From NCBI GenBank assembly GCA_001599935.1, contig BCIJ01000001.1:250277-314276 (forward strand): a DNA stretch of 64,000 nt, written 5' to 3'. The position numbers and the translations under genes were made by a program. This document shows positions 44,965 to 57,434 of this stretch, piece by piece. The notes below the pieces were generated by a model. That model did no database searches, was not told where the DNA came from, and worked only from the letters and a program-made list of their open reading frames with translations. The stretch's first letter is position 1, and every line of letters begins with the position of its first letter. This DNA comes from Holtermannia corniformis (Eukaryota; Basidiomycota; Tremellomycetes; Holtermanniales).

Positions 44965-47488
44965 ATGACGACGCTCAAGTCGTTCCAGGCAGAGATTGAT
45001 TCGATCGCGCACGACAAGCATGCGCAGCAGAGATCAGAGGCGCGAGAAGCGTTTGCCGCGGCTGAAGCGGCCAAGCATGGCAAAGGCGGCAAGGTGGCCA
45101 CCAAGCCGGCTGCGGCTGCGGCTGCGGCTGCGGTGCCAGACAAGCATGAAGCTATTGATATCGATGTCCACCCAGAGGCAGAGGTCCCACTCCAGGTAGG
45201 TGTCGGATGAGGACTGACGTCTGTGCAAGCTGATGATCTCGGCACAGACATTACTGCTACAACCCGTTGCATCGGACACGGATGCGGCCGACGACCCTCT
45301 TGCTGCCCGATTAGCAGCCGCTCTGCTCAAGAACCATGGCGAGCTCGTCATCTCCCTCGGTGCCCATCCCGCCCCGGCGCACGTCTACAACTCGCCATCC
45401 GTCTCGATCCCACCGCCCATCGTGGGGTTGAAAGCCCAGCCTGCCCAAGCTGAATCACCCACCACCGAGTCGACCCCCACGATCGGCGAGAGCTTGACGC
45501 TCACGCAGCTCACGAGCTGTCTTGATCGGTTGAACGCGGCGGTCGGCACGATCCGAGGGCAAGTGGCCGAGCTGTACCGTACGGACGGTCCAAGCGGTCC
45601 GTATGGCTGCTGGATGGTCCGGTTGACGCCGAGGGGCGTAGAGGAGATCATGGAAGTCAGAGTCGCCGTCGTGGGCAATGTCGATGCGGGCAAGAGTACC
45701 ACGCTGGGCGTGCTGACGAGGGGTGGGTTGGATGATGGCCGTGGCAAGGTTTGTCTTTACAGTTCCGCATGGACATGACTGACGGCGAGCAGGCCCGAGT
45801 CGCGCTCTTCAGACACCCGCACGAGATCGAGACGGGTCGAACGAGCTCGGTCGGGACCGAAGTGCGTCCTAGTCCGCTCGCGCCGTTCGCTGACCGTCAC
45901 AGATCCTCGGGTTCTCGCCCAAAGGCCAGCCCGTGATCCCCTCGCTTCACACCCTTGATCCCAACGACCCGCACGCATTCGGCCACCTCGCGTCCGCAAA
46001 GCGTGAAAAGCAAAGCTGGGACGAGATCTGCAAGAGCGCGGCAAAGGTCGTCAGCTTTATCGACTTGGCGGGGCACGAGCGGTGAGTGCTATGGGATAGT
46101 CGATGCTCAATGCGCTGACGTGGTGACAGGTATCTCAAGACGACGCTGTATGGGTTGAGCGGCTGCGCGCCGGATCATGTCCTGTTGATGGTCGGCGGGA
46201 ACGCTGGCTTGATTGGCATGTCCAAGGTGAGTCCTGGGCACCGTGCACGCGTCCGCTGGCTGAATGCAAAACTAAGGAACACCTCGGCGTCGCGTTAGCT
46301 CTGAGTGTCCCGATTGCCGTCTGTGTCACCAAAGTGCGTTGACATCCCGTCCGTCAGGCGACGCTGATCTCATCGCCAGATCGACATGACGCCTCCGCAT
46401 GTGCTTGAGCAGACCGTGTCGATGCTGATAAAGGTCTTGAGAAGCCCCGGGTGCCGGTCAGTAGACTGGATCGCGCTAGACTCCGCTGACCAGTCCTAGT
46501 CGAATACCAGTCTTTGTCAAGAACGCTCAGCAAGCCGTCGATTGCGCACGCTTCTTGGCGACATCTGTCCCCGGCAGCGCGTCCCTCAAGTCAGTGCTTG
46601 GCCGATATCGGATGCCCGGTACTGACCTTGAATCAGGCTCTGCCCAATCTTCATGGTGTCGAATGTCTCGGGCCAAAACCTCGACATGCTCCGTACATTT
46701 TTGAACGTCCTGCCGTCGTCTCAAGGCGGTGACAAATACGTCGTCGACGCGCCTTTTGAGTTTCAAGTGTCCGATGTGTTTTCGGTGCCGTTCGTGGGCA
46801 CGGTCGTGTCGGGCGTGATCCAGTCTGGGTCTGTTCAAGGTGCGTCACCCTCGCAGCCACGATTGCCTAGCTGATCGCTGCAGCGAACGACGCGGTCCTG
46901 CTTGGCCCCGACTCGGTAGGACAATTCCTACCTACGGCCGTCAAGACCATTCAGAGGAAACGTGCTTCAGTCAACAGTGCTGAAGCCGGTCAAAGCGTAT
47001 CGTAGGTATCGTATGGGATCAAGTCTGATCGCTGACGGTACAAAGATTTGCGCTCAAGCGGATACGGCGCACTCAGGTCAGGAAGGGCATGGTGCTTGTG
47101 GCCAAGACGGACACGCCGCCAAAAGGTGGGTCAAGTGGCCGGTGTGCTCCGTGCTCTGCTGACGTAGGTATCAGCGGTCAAACGCTTCCAGGGTATGGTC
47201 ATGGTTTTGCACCACTCGAGCACGATCCAGCCTCGATACCAGGGGATTCTGCACTCTGGCTCTGTCCGCGTACGTGACAACCTGACGGCCGTTCGCTACA
47301 GCTGACGTCTGTAGCAAACCGTCCGCATCGTTGAACTTGACCACCCAAAAGGCCTGATCCGCACCGGCGACCGCGCCCTCGTCACGTTCGAGTTCATGGG
47401 TCAGCCCGAATTCCTCAAAGAAGGCTCAATGCTGCTCTTGCGCGAGGGCAGAACCAAGGTGCTCGGCGTCATTACCAAACTCGGGTGA
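44965..47488 (+). CDS. GTPBP1/GTPBP2-like translational GTPase
   Basis: Thirteen exons: 44965-45195, 45248-45748, 45793-45861, 45903-46081, 46130-46226, 46277-46333, 46380-46456, 46500-46589, 46637-46839, 46884-47001, 47046-47125, 47175-47269 and 47315-47488; 656 residues. An Ala-rich, low-complexity N terminus (a GCG-GCT repeat encodes eight Ala) precedes [14 protein letters not shown] (G1, residues 220-228), [11 protein letters not shown] (G3), [14 protein letters not shown] (G4), then the two beta-barrels of an EF-Tu-like GTPase ([52 protein letters not shown]). The G3 and C-terminal blocks match GTPBP1/GTPBP2, which act in mRNA decay and ribosome rescue, rather than Hbs1 or eEF1A. It ends about 220 bp upstream of the channel gene. 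Confidence 0.9.
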
Positions 47489-47708
47489 TACCCTGCCATC
47501 CCGCCCTGTCCCGTTGTTCATTGCCGTTCGTGTGCAAAGTTGTAGCATAAGCCAGTCTGTGCCGTGAATAGACTGATCGTCAGAAGCAAACGTACACGTG
47601 CCGTTGCAGTCTTCTCGTTCCTGGTTGCAAAGGTGACTGACCGACTGAACATTGTCGGCACAACAAACCAAGCGTTACGACGCGGCCATACGCCAAACAC
47701 AGCTCAGG

Positions 47709-50179
47709 ATGGGTGTAGCCTATCAGATAGCCCGTGTCAGCCCATTGTTCTCGGCCATCGCAGCACCCATCTCCACACTGGTCGAGATTCCGGCATTGAC
47801 GGCAAGTGTGTCTTTCTGGAATCGTGCCGATCTCTGATCATCTCCAGGAGCGATGGTACAGTCTCAACGGCGTCCCGCAGCCTGATGTACGGGCTAGTCT
47901 TGCCCTCTCGGGCGTCGGGCTCAGCCTGAATGTCGTCGCCAACGCCCTCCTCATGGTGCGCTTTACTTTGAAAGCCCCGAGAGGCTGGCAAATGGCTACT
48001 ACGTGTGTTGTTGCGGTGCGGAACAGACCAGAGCTGATAGTCTTAGCGTATCGCTCGTCTGCTGGATCATCAAGACAATCGTGGCTGTCGTCAACCTGAT
48101 CGTCTTTGGCGTATTGACGAGGAATGGAGACGGATGTGAGTCGGACACATTGATATTCAAGGATCAAGTTGACATGGTTTCAGACCGCTATTTGCAAGGG
48201 TATGCTATTGTTTCTGTGGGAGTCACAGACTCACCCTGCGCAGATTCTGGTGCGCAGTCCTCGGCGTCATCATTGCTGGAATCATCTCGCTCGCGCTCTC
48301 ATGGCACTACATCTTTGCATACCGCTCGCAAGCACAAGGACCCAAGGATGCAGTCGAAGTGAGGATAGAGGGAAAGTAAGTCTTACAGCCGTGTTTGTGA
48401 TTGGTTAACTCATCCACCTGGACAGGCAGTTTCAGCAATCCATCGCAATCCTGATCGGCATCCTCGCGATCCAAGCGCTCATCTACTCCAAGATTGAGCA
48501 CTGGCTGTTCTCCGATGGCATTTACTATGCGATCGTGACAATGTTGACGAGTATGTCCTGCTCGCGCCGTGCTAATGTGCTGACCGAGGCACAGTTGGGT
48601 TCGGCGACTTGGCGGTACGCTGGGCAGTGAGAGGCAGGCAGCTGACTTGAGCAGCCAACGACGGTAGCATCCAAGATTCTCGTCTTCCCAGTCAGTCTGG
48701 CCCCGCCTCGTGAGAATGAACTCACCTTTGCAGTTTGCCGTCCTCACAATCTCCCAGTCAGTCTGGTGTACACGCAAGACGCTGTGTACCAATCATCACA
48801 CAGACTGGGTAACCAGATTTCCCTCGTCATTGCCTTCTTCCAAGCTCGTGCGGCCAAGCGCCGAAGCCGTTGGCGGCAGCGATACGAAGACGTCAAGCAC
48901 GCCGAAATCGAGGGCGAGATCCCAAGCGTTGGGCTTGCTGACGAGATCGCACTGATAGACAAGATCGCCCAGCGCGAGCAGCTGTACGTCTTCGCACGAC
49001 CCTCGGCGATTGTCGGCCACCCAGCGCTGACGTTGACTCAGAATGGAGCAAATCCACGATCTGTGCTGGAGTGCCTTGGCGCTAGTAGTGTTCTGGGGCG
49101 CTGGCGCCGCAATCTTTTCCAGTATCGAAGGGTGGGGCTACGGCAACGCCTTGTACTTCAACGTGGTGTTTTGTCTATCTATCGGTGCGTCGTACGTCGA
49201 GCGCTCGCTGCGCAAGGCTGACGGGAACTCGAGGCTATGGCGACTTTGCACCCGAGACGCCGGCTGGTCGGATGATCTTCATCGCGAGTCCGACTGCAGA
49301 TCTCTCGAGACCAAGCTAAAACTATGAGCAGGTGTACGCACTCATGGCTGTGCCTGTGGTGGCCTCGCTCGCAGTCCAGAGCATCACTGGTCTGCTCAGC
49401 ACATTCTCGAGTCGGAATGCGGCGCGTGACCGCATCGCTCGCAATCAAGACATTCTGCCCGAAAGCGTCGTTGCGCACGCGGACTTTGTGACGCGGCACC
49501 ACGAGACGTACAAGGAGCTACGGTACCGGAGGACGGGTAGCGGGCCGGCGAGCTGCGGCGGGTCCGATGACACGGCTGCTGAAGAGTCTGGGCGCGAACT
49601 GGAGCTGTCGCTCGTGACTTCAGTGGTGGAGCTCACCATCCGGCTCGAGGCGCAGTCGCGCGCGCTGTTGGTCGACGTCATGGACCGTGAGAGCTTGAGC
49701 CGAACGATTCTGCTGGCCGACCGGAATGGTCAGTCCGGGCGCCGATCGCCATGTGCAGGCTGTGTCGGATGCTAACACTGTTGGTTCCAGTGCAGCGGCG
49801 CGACGTGCGCGCCATGGGCGGAGACGAGTTGCGGGTATCGCAATTATGGCAGGCCGAGGAGGCACGGATCCAAGAGGACGACAAGGGCGAAAACGCGCTG
49901 CACCGGCGTGTACAGCGGTACGTCTGCGTCCTTGGTGCTGCTGCGCTGGGCCGTGATTGTCGGCTGATGCTACGGTTCGTCAGGTACCGGGATACGTTTG
50001 CCGAATTCCTTGTCGCGAGCTCGCTCCTCCAGCGACTCGAAGGGCGCGAGCGCTACCAGTTTGAACGGCGGCGAGAAGACGCGCGCTCTGCGACCCAGCA
50101 TGCCAATGTCGAAGACACTCGGCGACTGAGCCTGCACCGGCCGATTGAGCTCATCAAGGAATTAACGGCGTACGCGTAA
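47709..50179 (+). CDS. TOK1: Two-pore-domain outward potassium channel, TOK1 type
   Basis: Fifteen exons (47709-47807, 47848-48002, 48041-48135, 48184-48199, 48244-48375, 48426-48550, 48595-48614, 48655-48690, 48734-48756, 48804-48983, 49042-49184, 49234-49283, 49332-49728, 49791-49917 and 49984-50179) give 597 residues. Four N-terminal helices precede two pore modules, as in fungal TOK channels: TIGFGDLAPTTVAS (filter GFGD, residues 209-212) and SIGYGDFAPETPAGRMIF (GYGD, 342-345). A long helical, charged cytosolic tail follows. TOK1 carries outward K+ current at the plasma membrane and sets membrane potential. The intron 49284-49331 has a GC donor; removing it joins MIFI to VYALMAVPVVASL as in the family. 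The start is the first ATG of the frame; upstream exons cannot be excluded. Confidence 0.88.
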
Positions 50180-50986
50180 TGGCGGAGATGATCAGGCGTC
50201 GTACTGCCGTTGTATGATAAAGACTATTGGGATCCGATACGTCACCCGAGCTAAGCATGAGGTTGTGCGTGTGCGAACGACGTGCCAAACTCTAGATCGG
50301 TATGAATCTCCTGGCCCAGTGTGGAAAATTCGCCGCGGCTGCTGTCCACGGCTACTGATCGGACACTTAGGGTTTTGCTCACCACACGCCGAGGACCGGT
50401 TTCGAGCGTGCGATAAAGGGCGAGCGACTGCGCGCTCAGAGAGCCCAGCTCGAGCTGACTGCAGGGCGAGCGACGGCGAGAGCAGGTCGCCATTGCGGTC
50501 GAGGATCTAGCTGGGTAGTCGAGGCATCCTATTGGCGCACGGCCGCCGCTCAGACGCCACATTGGTCGCCGGTTCGCCTTTGCCTTTGCCATCAACACTT
50601 TGTTTCTCGTCCTCTGCATCCCCTGCGTCCCACTCGTCGTCGCCATCCACCCGATTCCAACAAGCACACGGTCGAAAGCCGTCGCCAGAGTGCTCAAACC
50701 AACAGTTTGCTCGCATCGCGTCGGTCGTGCCCCACCACCCGGCGGCATCTATTCACTAAACCGACGGTCGGTGCGCGTTCAGCCAGTCAGCCCGGGTAAT
50801 GCTGCGCGCTGCCTACTGACTGTCCTTGGCAGCACATACACGTCTCAATCATACACTGCGTGAGTCGTCTACGGCCGCCTTCCAGCTCATTGGCCGTCTC
50901 GCCGTCGCCCGCTACAGGCCGGTGACTGCCCATGTGCCGACCGCTAGCCAGACGTTGGGCCACGACCCGCTAACGTGATTCATCAG
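50180..50986. other. Upstream region with possible 5' exons
   Basis: Between TOK1 and the next Zn2Cys6 gene. A 27-nt exon 50833-50859, flanked by GGCAG and GCG-TGAG splice sites, and an open frame ending at 50785 (donor GTCAGC) join in phase with the exon at 50987, so the gene probably begins here; I could not find its start codon. Confidence 0.4.
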
Positions 50987-53797
50987 GCTTCAGTGCACCC
51001 AGACATTGCGCTAGGAACAGTCCCGTCTGCTACCCATGCTCGCAACGAGGTCTGTCCTGCCAGCTATCCTCCCGGCCATGATCCTGACCGATCCGACCTC
51101 GTCAACAGCCACATCCCACAACACCGCCTGCCAACACCGCCGCTCGAGATCTCGCAGCGCGTAGACGGTGCCGCACTGCACCCGTGGGCAGAGTGCTCGC
51201 CGCTCCACATGCAAGCAGACGCGCCGGCCATCAAGCAGGAACACTGGCAACTCGGTCCTCGACCCACTCGTGAGTGACTAGCCGGTCCAATCGGTCAGAC
51301 CTGATATTCCCAGCATCAGGCTTGCTCTCGCAACTGACGGCCAATCCACACAACGGCCAGCCCCCGCATCTCTTGCCTGTAGACGCAACCCGCGGGACCC
51401 GGTTCTCCCAGCTCTTGGCTTCCAAATTCGGTGGTGGGGTCGGTGCGGTCAAGGCAGAGCCGGGGGCCACGTTACAGTCTGTTCAGTTCGAGCCCCCGCA
51501 GGCGTATATTGAAGCCTCTCGTAGCATGGCGGGGCGCGAGACGGTCATCCACCCCGAATTCATCGCATCGCAGTACACCCACCCGGGCATGTACGCCCAA
51601 CAGCCGGCCCCGACCAAGAGCAGTGCCGAGTATGCTTATCCGACTGGGCCCAGTCCCCAGTCCATGTCTACATCGGTCCCAGCAGCAACACACTACCAGA
51701 CGAATCCTTACCCCCAACCGCCAGCCATCACCATCCAACCGGCCGACGCGGCCTCGTGGGACCAAAACTCTGGCTTCCCTGCCGCCGACGTACTGGCAAA
51801 CTTCAGAAACATGGTGGCAACTCGTCTCGCCGATGTCTATGGCTACTCCGACGCCAGGCAGGAACCCTCGGCAGAGCTGAGCTCCGAGCAGATGAGCCAC
51901 CTGGCCAGCCTACCCTGCCCCACGGCTGGCTTTCTCGCCGCCATGGCACCAACGCGTGACGTCTCGGCCGGTCAACCCTCCCAGGCAGTACAGGTCTACC
52001 CCGGCGCAACATACTGGGTCACACCGGGACAATCGGCTGCTACGACCGTGTCCAAGACTCCGTACGAGCAACTACTAGACGCCAAATTTGGCCAGGCCAA
52101 TGCAGCGCCAGCCCCTCATGTACCGCCGCATGAATCGGTTCTCGGCACGGCGTCAGCAGCGCCGGGCGTTACCGAGCACCTCGACAGGTTGAAGGCCGTG
52201 ACCGGTTTACGAATGCAATCACGCAACCCGTCCGAGCTGTACAAGCAAGCGACCGAGGGCCGATACCCAGAGCGACAAGCCCAGGTTCTTGCTGGGTGGG
52301 GCCATGACGATGGTGTGCCCGTTCTCAAGACTTCGTCCCAGTGGACAGCAGCCTCGTTGGCGTACCCTGGTGGTGTCGAAACCTCAAAGGGTGTGTTCTA
52401 TGCTTCGCCACAGCCGTCGAGTCACAGCTCGTCGGAAGCGTCGTCGTCAACCCGCACGTCTGCGACCCCACTGCCTGCTGGTCTTGGTGTGCTGCCGCCT
52501 ACCCCGGTGCTAGGCACCGGCCCTGCGAACGCAGAGGCTTCGTCGAGCAAGTCGTTGTCGACAGTGTACTCTGCTGCCTGGGAGGCGTTTGTCTCGTCAA
52601 CCAAGCAGCCGCGCAAAGAGCCGCCAAGTCACATCAAAATCGTTGCTCCGACTGAGCGGTCTCAGTCGAACCCTCAAACCTCGCGGGCCTCAAATCCCAC
52701 CTTTCCTCCTACACCCGTCACCCCTCAGCATCGAGCGCAGACACTGCCAAGCTCTACTCTGGCTCCGACTGCATACGCGACTCCTCGATACCATCAAGCC
52801 ATGCTGCAGCCGGTACCGCAACCCTACCTGACAGCAACGGTTTCGCCCGCACATTCGCATCTGTCTCTGCCCCACTCGCCATATATAGTTTCAGAGCAGC
52901 TTTCTTCCTCGCCTGTCGCACCAGCCCTTCATGACGACGGGGTCCAAGCTTATGCCGATGCGCAACTATACGAGGATGCCAGTAGCGCTTGGCAGCATCT
53001 GCCTTCGCGTTCTCCGCTGCTGGCTGGCGTGGGTCCTGTGCAGTCCCACTCGTCCGGGTCCGGAGGGTACGACGCGGGGGATGGCTCGGGCTTGCCGCTC
53101 GGCAACTTTATCAGTGGCGATGCGTATGGCGGTCACGGTAGCCAAGACTATGGCAACGGTGGCTCGGACGGGTACGGTAACGGCGACGGCTCGGGCAATG
53201 GCAACGGTAGCGGCAGTGGCGGGCACGAGGATACTCCGGGACGCGTACCCGACGTCCCTCGAAAGCTTACTCTAGCTTGCCACTTTTGTCGAGGTGGGTG
53301 GCTAGTACTCGTTTGACCACCACTGACACCTCGCAGGACGGAAACTCAAGTGTGATGGGCTACGACCGACCTGCGCGCACTGCAAAAAGCGAGGGCTCGA
53401 GTGTTCCTACGACGCAACCGTCCGCCGGCGTGGACCCGGCAAGCGCAACAAGGAAGAGAAGGAAAAGGGCGAAGGCAGCAGTCGCAAGAACTCTCGCAAA
53501 CGAACGAAAGCAGAGGAACTGGAAGCCGAAGCGACCAAGCGGTTGCGCGTCGAGGACATGTCGGTCGCCGAGCTAGAGCTCGTGGACCCGGCGTTGGCCG
53601 ATCTGGGCGAGCTCAGACTGGCGGCCCTCGGTCAGCAGGCAGGCTTTGTGCCGGATGACGACTACCATGATCACGACGCGCTGGCACAGCACGAGCACGA
53701 GCAGCTCGTGGTACCGCATGATCACGACCACGATCCACTGGTGCCGCACGACGAGGTGCCGGTCGATCCGGCGCTCTTGAGCGCTCACTTGGAATGA
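50987..53797 (+). CDS. Zn2Cys6 regulator with finger near the C terminus (5' end uncertain)
   Basis: Exons 50987-51269, 51314-53293 and 53337-53797 give at least 907 residues; the first in-frame Met is at 51209, while upstream exons at 50833-50859 and before 50785 may extend it. The N-terminal 750 residues are disordered, rich in Pro/Ser/Gln/Tyr, with a possible sumoylation site (IKQE). A Gly/Asn/Ser/Asp run (53100-53230) leads to the binuclear cluster LACHFCRGRKLKCDG followed by LRPTCAHCKKRGLEC, C-x2-C-x6-C-x6-C-x2-C-x6-C, and VRRRGPGKRNKE, a tail typical of a basidiomycete group whose cluster lies near the C terminus. The last 60 residues are His/Asp/Glu-rich (HDHD, QHEHEQ, PHDHDHD), a possible metal-binding strip. 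Targets unknown. Confidence 0.82.
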
Positions 53798-54050
53798 GCG
53801 AGCGTAGCCGGTTCTGTCTGGAGCAGACTGGCCTGCGCGCAGAGACGAGACCTAGTTGTGAATAACTGGAGATAGAGCAAAAGTAGTGAGCATTCGACGA
53901 CATGATATACTCTTCACACGACACTTTGCGTTTGGGAGCCCCGCGGTGGCGCTAATCTTGAGCATCTCCTTGCCACCCCTTTCCTTGGGACAAACAGGGG
54001 TTGTTGTTGGGTTGCTAGCATCGTAGGAACGACCACTGACCCGTGGTACC

Positions 54051-56228
54051 ATGGCGCCGTCCTTTACTCTCAAGGGTCTTGCATCGCCATCTCGCACAAG
54101 CTTGTCATTGACACTACCACCCGCCGCCTCGCCAAAGGCAGGCAGCCCTCTGAGCTCGCCAGGGTCTCAAGCAGCATCTCCAGCCTTATCGCAAGGCAGC
54201 TACTTTGATCGCCCGCCGACCGTGCCAACGCCTGGTGTTGACAAGCCAGAGGCACTGAGGGTGGTCAAGGCGATTGAAGGGGTCTTGGCAGCATGGAACG
54301 AGTACCGGCAGGCTCTCAGTGCTCAAGCCAAGGCCGGGAGGAAGTTTGGGAGTGCGATCAAGGAGCTTGCAGGGATGATGGATAAGACCGAGGTGCCGGG
54401 TGGGTGTGAGTCCTTCAGTGGCGGACAGCTGAGACGCAACAGCTCAGACGATGCGGCCCGTGGCTGCGATCCTGGACGCGAACGCGGAGGTGACGGCCAA
54501 GCTCGCGAAACGGGTCGAGAGGGAATACGACGAAGCGAACGCGGACGCGTCCAAGTACTTTAATCTGCTTGCTGTGAGTTGGCGCTCGCGCACGCACACG
54601 CTCATCTAGTACAGAAAGAGACCAGAAGCCAAGATGCCTATGTGGCCACCATGACCAAGCGGCATGAAAAAGCCGGTACGTCTTCTCCTTGGAATCTCTA
54701 CGCGCTGGTGCTAGCGACGCGCAGAAAAGGCGTTCAAGAAGGCATCTAAAAACATGTCGGACGCATCGACCGCCCATGCGGGACTGCAGTCGCTACGCGA
54801 CAGTATCGGCCAAGACATGACTCGAGCCAACCAGTGGGCTGCTTGGGCTATCTCGACGCTGTACTGACGCTCAAGCCATCATCGGTCGCTGATCGGTCGC
54901 AAGCAGACTGCTGTGATCCTGCGGCTCGCAGCGTCCGCTGGGGTTCTGGCTTCCAGTTTCGTCTCGTACTTTTCAGAGTCGTTGAAGAAAGCCGGAAGCG
55001 TCAGTCGCGACGTCGAGTACTGTGCGTACAAGGCGTGCCTTTGTCCGACCTGACGCGTGCGCCTTTAGTCCGCGCACTGGCGGATATAGCATGGCAAGGG
55101 TGCCTCCCATCTGATCTTGACGAGGCCGACGATGAGATCCGACGCGAGAAGCTGAGGGTGCTGAAGACGCGTGTGGCTATCGGAGAGATCGACTTGATTG
55201 GCGCCGAGTTCTGGAACGCCGAGGGACGTCGAGCGTCAAGCGGGACCGAGAGGTTTCAAGCGCCAACGCACAGGTCAAGTGAAGGGGCGAGTCCGACGAT
55301 AGGGAGAGCGACAGAGGGGCTTCGACCGTTGGAAGGAGCAAGACCGACTATTGCACCCGAGCAGATCGTTACAGCGTGAGGTGCTTGCAAAGAGCTCGCA
55401 TCTGCTCATACACACACAGCGTATCTCAACCGCTCGTGCAGTCTACAAGTACTTCCTCTGGCGACAGCAAGCGCTCGGACAGCTTTGCAGCCTCATCAGC
55501 TTCGTCACTGTCGATGACAAGTGGCAACTCGAGTGACTGGGGGCCCTACAAGCCCTCGTCTCGAACCTCTCCCGGTGGAGTCTCATCATTGCCTCTCACA
55601 CCTCTTTCAGCCAGCAACGCCACCTCGCGTCCCACGCGTACTGTCAGTGACAACCACACCGCACTACCCGTCAGTCCATCGGCACCCCCAGTCAACACTA
55701 ACGCCGTACAGCACCCAACCCGACCGCAAGCGCACACCCCGCGCGCGTCCTCAATCTCAATCCCAAACCTAACGCGCTCCGTCTCCCAGCTCGCTGCAGA
55801 CCTCCAAAAGCGTGCAGATGGCGAGCGCCAAGCGGCATTCGAAGCGCACAAGCTCCATTCCGCCGGGTTTGTGAGGGATTGTGGGCTGTGTGGGCTGGAT
55901 TATGATCGGTTGTGAGTGGCGCGTTCGGGTGGGATTAGGGGTGGCGTTGACGCGGAGTAGGTCGACGGCTGAAGCGCGCTCGCGACCGGGGGGGAATATA
56001 CGTCGTCAGACTATGCCACCGGCGTACATTTCCGAGAGTGTCGAGGCCGACGCTAGCGCCGTTGCTGAACCTCCGACACGCACGTCTGCCATCCCGGACC
56101 CTCGGTTCCCAGGACATATCCCATCCGACTCCTACTCGTCTCCTGGTGTCCGCGGACCGATACTGCACTCTCCGAGTCCGAGACGGAGCGTGGGCGCGGC
56201 CAATCTGCGCTTTGCCGATCAAGACTAG
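54051..56228 (+). CDS. IMD/BAR-like coiled-coil protein (IVY1-like)
   Basis: Exons 54051-54399, 54443-54573, 54615-54675, 54725-54833, 54876-55021, 55069-55375, 55420-55908 and 55961-56228 give 619 residues. After 65 Ser/Pro-rich residues a helical region of about 270 residues begins (KPEALRVVKAIEGVLAAWNE, AGRKFGSAIKELAGMMDKT, LAKRVEREYDEANADASKYF, KRHEKAEKAFKKASKNMSD), typical of fungal IMD/I-BAR-like proteins such as the vacuolar phospholipid-binding protein Ivy1. The rest is Ser/Thr/Pro-rich with polar low complexity. A conserved-looking C-x2-C pair (DCGLCGLDYDR) occurs near residue 530. Membrane curvature binding is inferred. It may act in TORC1/vacuole signalling as Ivy1 does, but I am not sure of orthology. 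Confidence 0.7.
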
Positions 56229-56306
56229 TCCGAGGTGATACATACATGACAAACTATAATGCAATGGATAGGGTATGAACAAGACAGGACGGACTCTACT
56301 CTAGAA

Positions 56307-57107
56307 TCAATCGACGCGCTGCGGTCTCGGTGGTGCAACGGTCGAGGGACTTGGGATGAGGCCGAGAGCGCCGAACGTGGCGGTGAACAGGGCCGTGGCT
56401 GTAGTGATGAGCGATGGCCGAAGCAAGCTGAAGCGAGACTGACCGCCTGCCATCGCACCGGCTTTGGAGAGCCCTGTGCCTTTTGCTAACGCGAGAGAGA
56501 GCAGGGTCCAGCCGAGGAGGATGGTCGTTGTCAAGACCTGGGATCGCTTAGTCGTGGCACGGTACGCCGGGTAACGACCTACCGGGACAATCAGCCGGAG
56601 ACGTTTCGACTGTTGCCATTTCGGATACTGGGGTGGCTGTCAGCAGCTGGCGGTGGGGTTTGAAAGCGCGGACGTTTGGGATGTAGCCTCGGACATAGGG
56701 TAGGAAGAGGACGAGGTAGAGAAAGATTGCCTAAATTGCGTGTCAGCTTTCATACTGCCTCGTAGTGGCCTGAGCTCGGCGAAGGACATACCGTCGTGAC
56801 GACATGCAGCCCCAAGGCCGTCAGCAAGAAGCGCCTGCGTTGACCCTCGTATCAGTCGTCTGTCTGTACCGCGCCGGAGCCGCACCGACCTCGCCCACAC
56901 TGATGTTCCAACGACAGCAGTGCTATAAGCTAGGCCCTCGATCCTGTCCCTCAGGTCGAGGTACCAGATACCGGCGTAGCCCAGCGCGAGGTATTTCCCG
57001 TGCTTGATCAGAGGGTTGGCTCGTCGCTGTGGCGTTGACGCGCCTGGTTCTCCTACGATGATGGGTCTGCTGCTCGAGGCCGAGGCTGACGTTGAAGCCG
57101 CGCTCAT
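56307..57107 (-). CDS. Small multi-pass membrane protein, one junction uncertain
   Basis: Exons 56899-57107, 56792-56834, 56629-56730 and 56307-56537 (minus) give about 194 residues. I do not recognise the family. A polar N terminus leads to NPLIKHGKYLALGYAGIWYL and helices FLLTALGLHVVTTAIFLYLV, VLTTTILLGWTLLSLALA and SLITTATALFTATFGALGLI. The join between the third and last exon is unclear: the third frame reads on past 56629 for 17 further residues, and the last frame is open upstream through RYPAYRATTKRSQ, but the two are out of phase by a GTAG at about 56577-56580. Either a 91-bp intron (56538-56628) is removed, as modelled, or the gene has a frameshift here. It is probably an ER or vacuolar protein. 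Confidence 0.55.
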
Positions 57108-57434
57108 GGCCGCGAGAGAGGAGTCTCGGTCGTTACAGAGTCGTAGTCCAGCCGTTGTCAAAGTGATCTCAAAGTCGCGCGCCAAACCCCACACGATCAA
57201 AATAACTCCGCATAACGCCGATCCCCGGTTAACCCCCATCGCCACCATCCCTGCCTCCGCTCCCTCTTCTTCTTCTTCTTCTTCCTGTTCTTCTTCTTCT
57301 TTGTCAGCTTTGTTCAGTTCAGTTCATAGCTACAACCAACGACCAATCCACCCACCGGTCCGTCTGTACCGTACCGCACCGTTTCAGCCGTCCAGATCAC
57401 TCGAGAAAGTCAAAGCACGCCGACCGATCGCATC
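57108..57434. other. Divergent promoter region with pyrimidine tract
   Basis: Between the membrane-protein gene (minus) and the two-RRM gene (plus). It holds the TTC repeat at 57265-57302 and otherwise nothing recognised. Confidence 0.5.
57265..57302 (+). repeat. TTC-type pyrimidine microsatellite
   Basis: About twelve TTC/TCT units, interrupted once by CCTG, in the 5' region of the two-RRM gene, 130-170 bp before its start codon. Such pyrimidine tracts are common in fungal 5' leaders of ribosome-related genes and may be transcribed. It is a likely site of length variation. Confidence 0.7.

Noticed and set aside
51472..51900. 142-codon minus-strand frame inside the second Zn2Cys6 gene
   Set aside because: Antisense shadow of a GC-rich exon without introns or family similarity.
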